A stretch of 64,000 nt of DNA from Podospora bellae-mahoneyi (Eukaryota > Ascomycota > Sordariomycetes > Sordariales > Podosporaceae), in the NCBI RefSeq assembly GCF_035222275.1, contig NC_085881.1:5022001-5086000 (forward strand), written 5' to 3'. Shown piece after piece: positions 34,433 to 45,943 of this stretch. The first letter of the stretch is position 1; each line of letters opens with the position of its first letter. The position numbers and the translations under genes were made by a program. The notes beneath the pieces are model-generated. The model ran no database searches. It worked only from the letters and a program-made list of their open reading frames with translations, and was not told where the DNA came from.

Positions 34433-37400
34433 TATATTTCCCCCTTTAAGGCAAGGTCCCTCGAGCCTTTTAATATTATAGTATTTCCGTATCCTTTCCC
34501 TTATAAACTTTAGTTTTTACTTAAGTTTACCGTAAAGTATATATATTTTATTTACTTTAACCCCGGCCTTAGGCACCTTAACCGTAGGTCCCTACCGTAG
34601 GTCTGCCTTATAGCCGAAATTCGCGAAGAAAGGTATAACTTTCGTAGTTTCCGTTAGCGATATATTATACGTTAATTATACCGTAAATAATAATTTAATT
34701 TAATCGTTTTACTCGAAATTAATATAATTCTATAAATATTATTCCACGATTTAATTAAGCCGCTCCATTTAACCGTTTATTTAAAGGTAATAGGCTAATA
34801 ACGCTTTACTTATTACCCCTAACTTCGTTATTAATACTCTTTAAAACTTTAATATAAATTTAATATCGCGATTTATAATAAATTTCTTTAACTATATATA
34901 TATTATTATAATATACTATAGTATTACGTCCGTTAATTACTTTACCGACTAGGTTTCTTTATATAATAAAAAATATATTTATTTAATAAACTTATTAATT
35001 ACCGTTAATATACTATCGTACTCGACGCCGGTTACCGTATCTTTAAATTTTAATAATTTAATAATAAAGTTTATAGTAATTAAACTCTATAGCCGTTCCG
35101 CTATTAATAGTAACTTTAAAAATCTATAAAGTTTATACTTTATAACCCTTATTCTTTTATACGTATAGTATAATTAAATAGCTTCCTTAACGTTATTTTT
35201 AATCCTCGGTTAATTAAAAATATTACTTAATTCTTTTTATAATTTTAACGATACTTATATATCCTCCGAACTTCGATACGTAAATATTTATTATTAATAT
35301 CGTTTAATTACCTAGCTTTATATACGTTTAATTTTTATATTATAGCCTTCCCTAATTATCCTTTTAAATACCTTATAGTTCTAGCTTTTCCTATTAATAT
35401 TACTTTATAATATCGTTATTTAATTTCTTTTAATATTTATTAAAAATAATCTTTTTATAATATATTACGTAATACTTTATTTATAACTATAGTAAATACT
35501 TAAAAGTATTATTAAGCGCTTCCTTAAATAATAATAATAATTCTTTAAGTATATCCTTATAATAATCGGTACGCTAACTAAATACGTTTACCTTAACGTT
35601 CTCCGATCCTTTCTTATAATTAATTTAAAAATTAAATTCCGAAAGAAACTTTAATTATCGTATTTATTACGCGTTAAAGACCTTTATAGTAATAAAGTAT
35701 TATAAATTTTTATAATCCGTATAGACTTATATTTTATATTTAATATTACTAAAATATAGCCTTTACTTCTCGAATACTTCGATAATAATAAATAGCTTTT
35801 TATTATAAATTAAATAGTTTTAACGTATTCCCTTAAACTTTTTTAAAAAAAAAATTATTAAATATAACTTATTATTATTATTTTACTATCTTAATTACTT
35901 ATTAATTATATAATTTAATATATTTACCTTAACCTTAAATAATTAATTAAAATCTAATAATTTAAATACTAAGTTCTTTAAAATAACCTCTTTTAATTTC
36001 TAAAAAGCCTACTTTTCTTCTTACCCCCACCGGAACTTTATATCCTTCTTAATTAAATAATTAAAAGGTTTCGCAATATTTATATATCTTTAAATAAATA
36101 TTTTATAGAAGTTCGTAAACCCTAAAAATTCCTTAATATATATTTATAACTATAGCGTAAACTAATCCCTAACTACCGTAATTTTCCTAAATTCTATACG
36201 AACCTTATTTAACGATATTAAATATTTTAAATATATTATTTTTTATATATAAAACTCGCTTTTCTCTTTATTAATCGAGAGTCCGGCTCCGTATAGCGCG
36301 TCGAGTATCTCTCGTACATACTATTTATATTCCTCTAAAGTATATAAGTAAATAAAAATATCGTTAAAATAATATATTACTATCTTATCGAGGTATTTCC
36401 GTATCGTATAGTTAACGAGAGATTAAAACGTTACGGGTATATTAGTTAGCTTAAATAGTATTACGAGATATTTAAAATAACTATAAAGCGTACGAAACGC
36501 TATTTTCTATTCGTTTCTTTCTTTAATCTATATATAGGCGTATCCGATAGGTATATTTAAGCGTATAAAGTATTATATCCCGGTTAGTTAACTTTATAAT
36601 TTAGATATTAATGATAGTAAATAATTATTTTTTACCGTTTCGTTATTTAATTATCGGTAATTTATATATAATCGTAAACTACCGTTTTTCTTTAATACGA
36701 AGAAAACGGGGTATTTTATTAGCGATATAGACTTCCTAATATAACTTCTTTTTAAATTCTCGTTTAAATACTTCCGTAGTTCCTTACTTTATTTATCGTT
36801 AATATAATATACTTTAATAACCGTAATTTAATTTCTTTTTTTAATTTAATTTCGTAGTTTTACGGCTCCCGCTTTAAAAGCCCCTTTAAATATTTAATTA
36901 TAAAAGTTAAGTATCCTCGATATTCTATCGGTATTACCTTTTTTTCGCCCTTTTTTACGTTATTATAATAAATATATTTATTAACTTCCGATATTTCTAT
37001 TAATATCGTTAATCCTATTTCTTCGATCTTACCGTTTATATTGATAAAATATACTATTACTTTTTAAGCTCCTTACGGTAGTACCGTGGAAGGTACTTAT
37101 TTTATACTTTACTCCGTACGTACTCCTAATCTCCTATCGTTAATTAAATATTTTTAAAGTTCTTTTAATTGTAAGTAATTATTATTCCTTTAATCGATAT
37201 TTAAGTTATAGTTTTTATATTATAGTTACTTTAGAATTATATCCTTCGAGGGTCCTATATTTATAATATTAAATATAATTAAAATTATTTTTCTTTCGAT
37301 TATAATATTTAGGGGTAGTATTTCCTTATAGACTTTTTATATACGAAATAGTCCTTATATAACGATCTATTCTTTCTTTTTTTTTATAGTATTTAGGCCT

Positions 37401-39476
37401 AATATATAAACTATAGCGAAATTAAATTTATTTTCGTACTACCGTTTACTAATATTATTATCTAGAGATTCCTTTATCGTATAGTAACTTAAAGGTATTT
37501 ATTTTTTTTATTTTTTCTTTATATAGTAATAACCTTATTAATAAGCTTTAAATTATTATTTTATACTTTTACTTTATACCGATACTTTCGAAAATACCGT
37601 TTATAGTCCGTTAAAGGTTAACGGTTCCCGCGAAGGGCCGTAAATTATTTCTTAAATAGTTATATCGTTTAAAAATATTTTTTTATTCCGGATTAATTAA
37701 TAATATAAAATCTTTTAATTATACCCGCCTAACTTCCTCCTATCTTCCGTCTCTTACTTCCCTAATATTTCCTCGTATTTTTATCCGATAGCGATTCTTC
37801 TACTTAGTTTCGCGCGCTTTATTTTAATAATATCGTTTAACCTTTTCCCGTAAATATATAGTATAATCTAGGCTCGGGTACTATCTTAGTATTATTTTCT
37901 TTAAAAAATATATACTATCGTCTATATTCTAACCTTCTATATATTTAATATAATATTTTATATACCTTAGTACGATTTATATAACCTAAAGGCTATCCTT
38001 TAGTTTAATTGGGTTTTAAACCTTTTATAAAAAGTAATCGTTTAAGTCTTTCTACTAAGCTTTTTCCTACTTAATTATAGTTTTTTTAATTAACTATAAT
38101 TTACTTTCCTTACTTACTTTACGTACCGGCTAATAACCGTATAGTAACTTATTTTAATAGTACTTTATATATTTATATATAATATACTAAAATCAAAGTA
38201 CTTTCCGATATTTTAGATATTTAAAGTAAAGTTATACTATATTTCCTTTATAAGGTATATACTATATAGGTATTAATATATTTTTTAATTTCTTTACGAT
38301 CTTAATATTAACGACTTTCTTACTTTTTTAATATTCTTTTTAACTTTTATATATAAGCTTTATAAATTACGATATATCCTATAAAATAATAAATTTATAT
38401 TTACTATATTACTTTTCCGGTATCGTTTATTTAATAGGTTTTTACATAAAACTATTACCTTTAGCGACTTTTATAATAATTTCCGTAGTAATTCGTACTA
38501 ATTAATTCTATAATACCTATATTTAAAAATCTTTTTCTTTATACTTTACCTTTAGCCTTTTTACTATTTCTTATAATTCCTAGAACTCTATTTCTTTTTA
38601 TTTAACGTATTAATTAAAGTTTTCTTTTAATCCTACCGATCTACCATATTAATATCCGATAGTTATTACTTTTATAACTTTCGGTCCTTTCAATATAATA
38701 ATTATAACGATTTTTTTTTAGCCGAATCGCTTAAATATTTAATAGTCCTTTTTAAAATATTTTATTTTACTATAATTAAAATACTTAAAGTTATCTTTAC
38801 CTTAACCTTAGCTTTATAGCCTCTATTACTATATAGTATTAATATTTATCGGTTTTAAATATATAATACCGGAGTAATTAATATTAAAATATTATTTTTT
38901 ACGTTTATCGTTAAAATAATTATTATTAAAGTACCCTTTATTACTATAATAACCCTTACTATTATCCTTCTTCTCTATACAACGCTAGAATTATTAATCG
39001 TCGATTCGTATAGCTATAGCGATATATTTATCAATAATATTAAGCCTCGACTCTTTATATAACTTATCCTTTATTTTTTCTTTAAGGTTATTATAAAAAA
39101 ACTATATTAACTTTTTATCGTTAATAGTATTACGTAAGTTATCGATTTTAAATAAAGCTATATAATTAACCGTTAAATACGTTTAACGTAGGTTTACGAG
39201 CCTTTTTTACGCGCGTTTTACTTTATTATACTCCTTAAATACCTTTTTAAACTTAGTTTTAAAAATATAATAGTTTTTAAAATATTTTACAGTAATTTTT
39301 TTTTAATCGGACGGCTTTTCTTCGTAATAATTATTAAAGATAAGCTTAAATTACGCGAAAGCCCTATCTTTAAGTCTAATAGCCGCGAAAATAACCTTCG
39401 ACTTTTCGTTAATAAATTAATTTAAATATTAACGAAAATAGGTTTTAAATTAAATTAAAAACCTTTTAAACTTTAC

Positions 39477-39481
39477 CTTTT
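39477..39481. repeat. Target-site duplication CTTTT, left of solo LTR
   Basis: CTTTT before the LTR start TGTCACAACC; the same five bases are at 39903-39907. Confidence 0.85.
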
Positions 39482-39902
39482 TGTCACAACCCTGGTACAG
39501 GACGGGTTGTGGGGCCACGGGAATAGGGGCCAATCGGAAGAACGTACGAGAATAGCCAATCACAGTAAGGGACGACTGATCAGTACGCCAAGGGCACTGA
39601 GCAGACTGAGCGGGGTGCTCAGTCTGATCAGGGCACTGAGCAAACTGAGTAGTCGTGATTAGTGTGCCAAGGGCACTGAGCAAGAAGTAAATATGGCTTG
39701 GCACAAGGTCTATATATACGGAGGAACTGGCTGGTGTAGATAGACAGTTCCGCAGTATGCAATTTCAAGTTGTATTCACGGCATCTAGTGTTTACATTGA
39801 GACATCTTGTCGTACACTGTCTAGCTGTACCGAACTAGGATTATTCAGAAGTAGCCTTCAACCGGTATCCCTTTCAGAGGTTCTGGATAGGGGTTCGTCA
39901 TA
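39482..39902 (+). mobile_element. Solo LTR, type A, nested in element A
   Basis: 421 bp, starting TGTCACAACCCTGG and ending GGGTTCGTCATA, in the orientation opposite to elements A and B, with perfect 5-bp target repeats. It keeps normal base composition (many CA and TG dinucleotides) in the midst of RIP-ravaged DNA, so it is the youngest piece of the stack or escaped RIP through its short length. U3 carries three copies of GGGCACTGAGCA spaced roughly 45-55 bp apart, and a TATATATA box near 39711. Confidence 0.9.
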
Positions 39903-39907
39903 CTTTT
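39903..39907. repeat. Target-site duplication CTTTT, right of solo LTR
   Basis: Copy of 39477-39481. Confidence 0.85.
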
Positions 39908-40182
39908 CTCTTTTATAGCGCTTTAATATCGGGAATTTAGATACTACTTTAGGTAAGGTTAATATAGCGATAATCTATTTCCGAATTTACTAAGCTTTAT
40001 TTTTAAGTTTTTTAAAACGCTATATTACTTACTCTATAGTAAGTCGAGTATTAGTAATAGTAAGTCCCTTATTACTTAAGTTAGGCGGGACGTTTTTTAT
40101 TTAAACGTTTTTAGGTCCGGCTATAATAATAAAAAAGACGCCTTTAACTTATTTATAATAAAGTTAAAGTAAGTATATAACG

Positions 40183-40602
40183 TATAACGAACCTCTATCT
40201 AAAACCTCTAAAAGGGATACCGGTTAAAGGTTACTTTTAAATAATCCTGGTTCGGTATAGTTAAATAGTGTACGATAAAATATCTTAATATAATTATAAA
40301 ATACTATAACTATAATTTAAATTATATATTACGGAACTGCCTATCTATATTAGCCAGTTCCTCCGTATATATAGACCTGGTACTAAGCTATATTTACTTC
40401 TTGCTCAGTGCCCTTGGCACACTAATCACGACTGCTCAGTTTGCTTAGTGCCCTGATCAGACTGAGCACTCCGCTCCGTCTGCTTAGTGCCCTTGGCACA
40501 CTGATTAGTCGTCCCTTACTGTGATTGGCTATTTTCGTACGTTCCTCCGATTGGCCCCTATTCCCGTGGCCCCACAACCCGTCCTATACCAGGGTTGTGA
40601 CA
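40183..40602 (-). repeat. 5' LTR of element A (type A), 420 bp
   Basis: Partner of 25123-25542, same length. Its left half is more AT-rich than its right half. It is followed by transposon DNA of the Fot1-like element. Confidence 0.88.
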
Positions 40603-41308
40603 TATATATATTATTTATATAAATAAATTTAAGTTCCTTTATACTTTCCGCAAAATATTTTTTACTTTTATAATAAAAAAAATATATAAAATAACTTTAT
40701 AGGTATTAACTTTATACTATAGAATTTAAAGAAAATATTCTTTAAATTAAATATAAAGTTTTATATATTAATATTTTTATCCTTAAGGCCGGGTATAGTA
40801 TTATTTTAGGTATTCTAAATATAAAACCTTTAAAAAATTAATCTATAATTAACGTTTCTTAAAATTTATATTATTAATTATTAAAATAACTTTTTAATTT
40901 CGATATTAATTATTATAAACTAACTTATTAACGGTACGATAACTATAATACACTAGATAGCCCTCCTTCAGTTAAAGAATGCTTCGCTCCGTTAAGCCAA
41001 TAAGGTACTAAATAAGCGCCGGAGAGCTAAAAAAACACATGTACAGCTCGGAGAATCACTTACTATGCAAGATGCACAGGATCTAATGGACCAGAAGGCC
41101 GTGGGTGGGGAGGCAGTGGAAGAAATATAGCCGGATGGCGGTAGTGCAGGGGGGGCTTGTACGAAGGTTCAGTGCTGTGGTGTGTGCGGCAAGCCTGGCC
41201 ATAATGTCCGCACTTGCCATTAGGCTGCAGAAGAATCTGATTCAGCTGTTTCTAACGTAATTGTAGTTGGTTCTTAATATTGTGGTCTAGCAATTGAGGA
41301 TAGTAAGG

Positions 41309-41360
41309 TGGTGGAGAGTGCGTCGCTCGCTTATCTGCGTCGCTCGCTTATCATGCACGT
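41309..41360 (-). repeat. Right terminal inverted repeat, 52 bp
   Basis: Exact reverse complement of 24046-24097, including the doubled 17-mer. Followed by TA at 41361-41362. Confidence 0.93.
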
Positions 41361-41362
41361 TA

Positions 41363-42153
41363 CCTTCTTTTGTCTAGACACGAGAAGTTGCAAAAAAGTT
41401 CCACGTGCCTAGCTACCCCAGAGAAAATCAGATTCATCGTCCAGAACGACTAAACATACCATCACGTAGGTAAGGCTATTCATACCTCATCTTTTTGATG
41501 GCTAGGTACCTGGTTAGTAGAGAAGATAAGGATTTTCACATTGGTTCGAGAACCTTGCCGCCCTGAATCTGACAGCTTGGCACCATCACATTGCACCCAA
41601 CAGGAAATGTCTCCGCCAATCGTAGGGCGCAGAACTCTGACCGTCGTGCATTTTCAAATCCGTTCCAATCAGGCGGGACAGTGGCGGTTGCACCCATGTC
41701 TACGGTTTTTTCCTTGCCGCTCATTTTTGCACCACGAATCACCACACCCTCGCGCGAAGAAAGCGTGCCCAGAGTACCTAGCAGCTACGTCGATACCTAG
41801 CACTATCATGGGAAGTGCTCGCGGTTCGTAGCAAGAACATAATTGTCTTGTGTTGCAAGTATCTGTCATGGTTATCGAGGGCATATGTGCGTACATCCTG
41901 TACCTAGGTAGGTATGATAGATGCTCATCTACCCCAGTCGCCTCTTGTGTGGCACAGAGAACTGGATTGGGCACAAACCATTTTGCAGTGCCAGCACGTG
42001 GGATTTCCTTGGCCATGTCCGTCAGCCCCCAGTTGAGATATTCCCCGCAGTTCCACAAGTTAACCGTAACCGCGTGGGACTGTCCGCAAGCAACCTTCTT
42101 GAAGCCCACAGTTCTCGGTTATCCCCAGGTGTTTGGATGTCAATATTTATGGC
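41363..42153. other. Intergenic, no firm gene
   Basis: About 790 bp. Minus-strand frames at 41536-42109 hold Cys and Trp residues (for example EFCALRLAETFPVGCNVMVPSC) and could be remnants of a small secreted protein, but I see no signal peptide or full frame. A palindrome-like tacctaggtaggta sits at 41902-41915. Confidence 0.3.
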
Positions 42154-44615
42154 ATGACATCGCGTCAGGGACAAACACCTAAAGGAACAATGTTTCGTCA
42201 GGAATTCGAAACTGAATCACGGCAACATGATCTGCAGAGAATCACACCGACTCCTGCAAAAGCCGGCTCTCGAGAGCTGACATCCGGAGCATGCATTCCC
42301 CCGGAAGAAGGGTCTGACGCTATTTTTGAGAAGTCATCTCGACACGAATGGCCCTCAAATCGTACCCCGCAACATCAATATGATGAGCTTGCCACACCCA
42401 GTTCCACAATTGCCGAGTTTGGAGATAAAGCTGCCAGATTCATCGTTCCCTCAGCCACTGTTCTAGTCGATCATGTTCACCGATCCTGGAACGATTCGCG
42501 GGATGGATCCCGTTCTGCCAGTATCAGCAAATCGCGCTCCAGGAGCTCTTCGAACCGTCGTCCCCATGAGCGAAGACGTGGGCGCGGTGAGAGACGGGAA
42601 GGTAGCCGAGATAGAAGCATTGCATCTGTTTTGTCCCTCGCTGAAGAAGAACAATCGCAAACTAGCACGCAGAAGCAGCATCGTCATGCTAGGAGTCAGG
42701 TGCCAAAGAGTACATCGGTGGAAGCAATGCGCACCGACGAGAAAGTCGAACGGTTTCTCAAATCTATGCGGCCGCGCCAGTCCCCAAGCCTTCCTCAGGC
42801 TTCTCAACTTGGAAAACCTCCAGAATTCGAGAAGCCGAGCGGGATCGACAGCCTCAGTGATCTAAAAGCTGAGAACAAGAGTCTTTATCAGCGCGTTGCA
42901 GCACTTCAGCTCACCGAAAGGGAGCTGTTGGCGGAAAACCAAAACCTGATACGACAGGTGGCCATTTTGAATCATCAGCTTGCTGCGGCAGTGGAAGAGT
43001 TAGAGGCATCAAAGCAACAACAGGGAATTCACAATCAACATTGGCACAGATTGTTCGCAGAGAAGGAGGATCAGTATCAAAGTCGGATCCACGAATTAGG
43101 CACTCAACTTGTCGAGCTTTCGAGCACCCACCCAAACCCCAAAAAGTCCGGACCGTTGGCTTCAAATGATGAGATAGCAACTTGGTTCACTGATCAAGAC
43201 GCTGCGTGGAGAGCGTGGGCTAGGGTATATGGGCACCGGGATCCCAGTAGATTGGTGGACGGGCTACATCCAGCACAGTTACAAGAGATATGTGCGGAGG
43301 TTAGGGGTTTTGTGCAGCTTACGAATCTTGGAAGGCTGCCGGTTGCCATCTTGCATGGAGGAAAAGAAGCTGCCCATACGCTTTTGCAGGCCATGTTGGC
43401 CAATTTCTTTTGCGACGAAGTTTTGGAAAGCCCTTATTGGGTATTCACGGCAACGTCTTTGGGTACCTTGGAGAGCCCTAGTGCCAGCTTACCTCCACAT
43501 GCTCTGGGCTCTGTGAGCGAAGGGTTGAAGGTGAACATGGATGCATTTGGCAGCGGAGGCAACAACGTTGCCGGTGTTCGGGAAAGTGTTAGGGGCTCTG
43601 GCTATGGCTCCGGCTACCAGGTGCCCAAGAGCCCAAAGTATCCACCGCCGTTGATTATGTCTATGACACACTCCTTGGGGGCAGGATGTGCATCCATGCT
43701 AGGGTTGCCCCTGAAGGGTGACATGGAGAGGCTGCAATTCATGCTGGAGGATTGTACGTTGACTGCTTCATCTACCTACCTCACCCGCCATTCCCTGCTG
43801 ACCTCATGACCTACACAGCCCAAGATCCCTCGCCCTACTCTCAACAAGCGCATTGGCGAGCTCACATGATGCGGTTATTTGCGACAGGGGGCATGGCTTT
43901 GAGCCCTTCTTCCTCATCTTCGACATGCTCAGCATCCTCCTCCCGACAAGCGCTCATTGATTCACGGCTGAATTACGCTCGAAAACTTCGTGACAGATTT
44001 TTGGGAGGTGCAGCTCGCTTTTTGCTCCATGACCAGGATGCTTTGGGAATTGAACGGCTTGAAAGGGTATTGACTGAAATGATTGACGACGCATTACGAT
44101 TCTCATGCAAACTCTGGAGTCGGCCTGAAGGAATTCGTTTGAAGAGGTGGAAAGATCTACCCGAGTTCAAAAACGGGTATAAAGACGGCATGAAATCCGT
44201 CAAGATCTGCCAGGCTCAGGATAAGAGCTATACTGTGCTGAGGCAAACAATGGCCGACCCCGGGAAAGACGAGGAGAAGGAGGACGAGAATGAAGGGAGA
44301 CCAGTCATCATGGTTGTCCAGCCAGCTGTAGAGGCCGTTATTGACACCGATCATAGCGAAGCACCGTCTCTGGTCTGGCTCAAGGCAAGGGTGATGGTTG
44401 CTGCACCAGTTGAGGAGCCCGTCCCTGGCAGTGGTGCTAGTGACGCAGGGTTTGCACCCTCGCCGGTAACTGCGAGAGGCGAAGCATTCTTTCCACCAAG
44501 CAGATCTGCCGGAGAAGTCGACAGACCCTCACATGCGTTCAAGAGTAGCAAGTCAAGCGAGATATTGTCTGCTGTTTCATATGTTGGACATCCTGTCGGG
44601 GAGAAGAAGGTGTAA
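42154..44615 (+). CDS. Ser/Arg-rich coiled-coil protein, unknown function
   Basis: Two exons, 42154-43753 and 43819-44615 (intron 65 nt, GTACGT...CTACACAG), 798 aa. After a polar N-terminus comes an SR-rich basic patch (about residues 112-155: SRSASISKSRSRSSSNRR and RRRGRGERREGSRDRS). It is followed by a coiled coil of about 60-80 residues (from about 240: ENKSLYQRVAALQLTERELL and further heptads). A globular, largely helical part follows (WFTDQDAAWRAWARVYGHRD and RLPVAILHGGKEAAHTLLQA), continues across the intron (QQAHWRAHMMRLFATGGM) and ends in a low-complexity tail. The layout recurs as a hypothetical protein in Sordariomycetes as far as I recall; no function is known to me. The start at 42190 is also possible. 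Confidence 0.75.
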
Positions 44616-45360
44616 CTTCAGGAGGCGGATGAAGAGCCTAGAGGATCTAGGTAGGTACGTAGGTAGATATAAATAACCCCAGAGAAACTTCTGTCCCAAA
44701 TATTAACACCAAACCATCAAATCAAGTAGTACCTGCCTACTATAACCTTCTGTTTAGAAACTTATGTCTCACCTTTTCCATTATTCTCTGATGAAGGAAC
44801 CCGGCTCCCGTCCCCGTGAGCCCCTGAACCACCCCTGAGCTCTGCCAAGGCACGGCCCTGAGCTATACGCTCCTAACTTTAAGCAAGTTGCAATTCTGTG
44901 CTTAGTTGAAGATTGAAGGAGGGGAGGACTTACTGTTAATTTTAAATAGAGCCTTGGATGGTGTGCTGATCGATGAACGATGAATAGAATGGTAGAACGT
45001 GACGATGTATCTAGATATTTGACACAGTCCCCCCCGATAAAGGACTGTTACCCAGGCTCTGAGACTAACAGGTCATCCTGCATGCACTCCAAAATCAACT
45101 AATCCGGCTGGTCGTTTTTAGACATTTCCGCGCTGGCGTACTGCTATCGCCAGTTTGATATATCGTACGCCTTATCGAGAGCCCCTGATTGGCACCCGAT
45201 AACATGAATGCAACCCGGAGATACAAAACTCGAATCCTCAAGATAAGGGCATGCGGCTTGTCGGAGGGCGGAGCAGCTGCCAGTGTCATTTTCCCTGCCA
45301 CGCACAGAAACAAATGCCTTCACCATTTCCCCGGACTGATCCTCATGCCTTCTTGGAGCC

Positions 45361-45368
45361 CCGCGGAG
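45361..45368 (-). promoter_or_regulatory. CTCCGCGG, NirA/NIT4-type site
   Basis: On the minus strand CTCCGCGG fits the Aspergillus NirA consensus CTCCGHGG and overlaps seven of eight bases of the Neurospora NIT4 site TCCGCGGA. It is about 580 bp upstream of the nitrate transporter start and is flanked by GATA sites. Binding is inferred. Confidence 0.55.
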
Positions 45369-45540
45369 ATGACATCTGCGCCTCAAGTACCGAGATTTTT
45401 CACCATCAAGCAACGTTCCGGACCCAAACCAGATGTTTTATACCAGATCAACAAACCCCTGGCATATCTTTATCTTTGCCAAGCCCACCTATCCTCCTCG
45501 ACCAATGGCCATTCTCACCTCAGCCCCTAGCACCGAAACA

Positions 45541-45602
45541 GATAAGCTACCCTGGTCTGCGACCGAACTTGGCTGGGCTTGCCCAGGAAAAGAATAGATA
45601 AG
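45541..45602 (+). promoter_or_regulatory. Pair of GATAAG sites (NIT2/AreA type)
   Basis: GATAAG at 45541-45546 and 45597-45602, about 350-400 bp upstream of the transporter ATG. Fungal GATA factors for nitrogen derepression bind HGATAR, usually as two or more nearby sites. The match is seen; the role is inferred from the downstream gene. Confidence 0.55.
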
Positions 45603-45943
45603 GCTGACCTTGTTCCGCCACGATCTCGGCGTGGGGTCACGAGCGCACAGTTCACGGCAGCGAAAAATGGCGGAGATGTTTCTTTTCTCTCTATCTGGCG
45701 TGGACTTCCCGGAGATCTTTGAAGCACGGAGACATATCGAAGGCTGCTCGTTCCAAGAAATAAATGACTGGATTCAACCTCTCCAAAGATATCATGACTC
45801 TTTTGGACATTCGGGGGCACCTCACACTCGACCTCAGCTCCGTTAGCGAAGCCTTTTCATCACCTTGAGTACAAACACAGCCGCGACTGCAACAACATAT
45901 CAATCTAATCAGGGACCACTTCGGTATCAAAAACACCGCCATC

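Larger units (their letters stand above)
25123..40602 (-). mobile_element. LTR retroelement A (Ty3/gypsy-like fossil), outer of two
   Basis: Bounded by two same-orientation 420-bp LTRs (25123-25542 and 40183-40602). Coding sense is minus, judged from a pol C-terminal remnant at 34229-34432, so the 5' LTR is on the right. Its own sequence is about 7.6 kb once element B and the solo LTR are removed. It lies inside the Fot1-like transposon. No clean target repeat is seen. It is broken throughout: RIP has changed most of the interior, far beyond counting single breaks. The part behind pol (33637-34430) is clearly less affected than the rest. Confidence 0.85.
24046..41360 (+). mobile_element. Fot1/pogo-like DNA transposon, split by LTR elements
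   Basis: Both ends carry the same 52-bp inverted repeat (24046-24097 and 41309-41360) flanked by TA. Without the inserted LTR elements (25123-40602) its own length is about 1835 bp, close to Fot1-class elements. The left part encodes the transposase N-terminus (24145-24351). Near 41160-41230 the plus strand still shows a Cys-rich CCGVCGKPGHNVRTCH zinc knuckle, typical of the C-terminus of this transposase family. The middle (24355-25122 and 40603-40960) is extremely AT-rich from RIP; the outer 300 bp on each side are much less affected. The copy is dead. Confidence 0.9.
44616..45943. promoter_or_regulatory. Upstream region of the nitrate transporter
   Basis: About 1.33 kb. Contains GATAAG-type motifs at 45242-45247, 45470-45474 (reverse), 45541-45546 and 45597-45602, and one CTCCGCGG (reverse strand, 45361-45368). 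A taggtaggtacgtaggtag motif lies at 44650-44668. No coding gene is convincing here. Confidence 0.55.

Noticed and set aside
39450-39704. A minus-strand 84-residue frame over the solo LTR
   Set aside because: It is LTR sequence read in one frame, not a gene.
41536-42109. Small secreted Cys-rich protein on the minus strand
   Set aside because: Frames overlap without a clear splice, and there is no signal peptide; kept only as a note in the intergenic entry.
45189-45846. Plus-strand frames upstream of the nitrate transporter
   Set aside because: No family, and the region carries the promoter motifs of the transporter.
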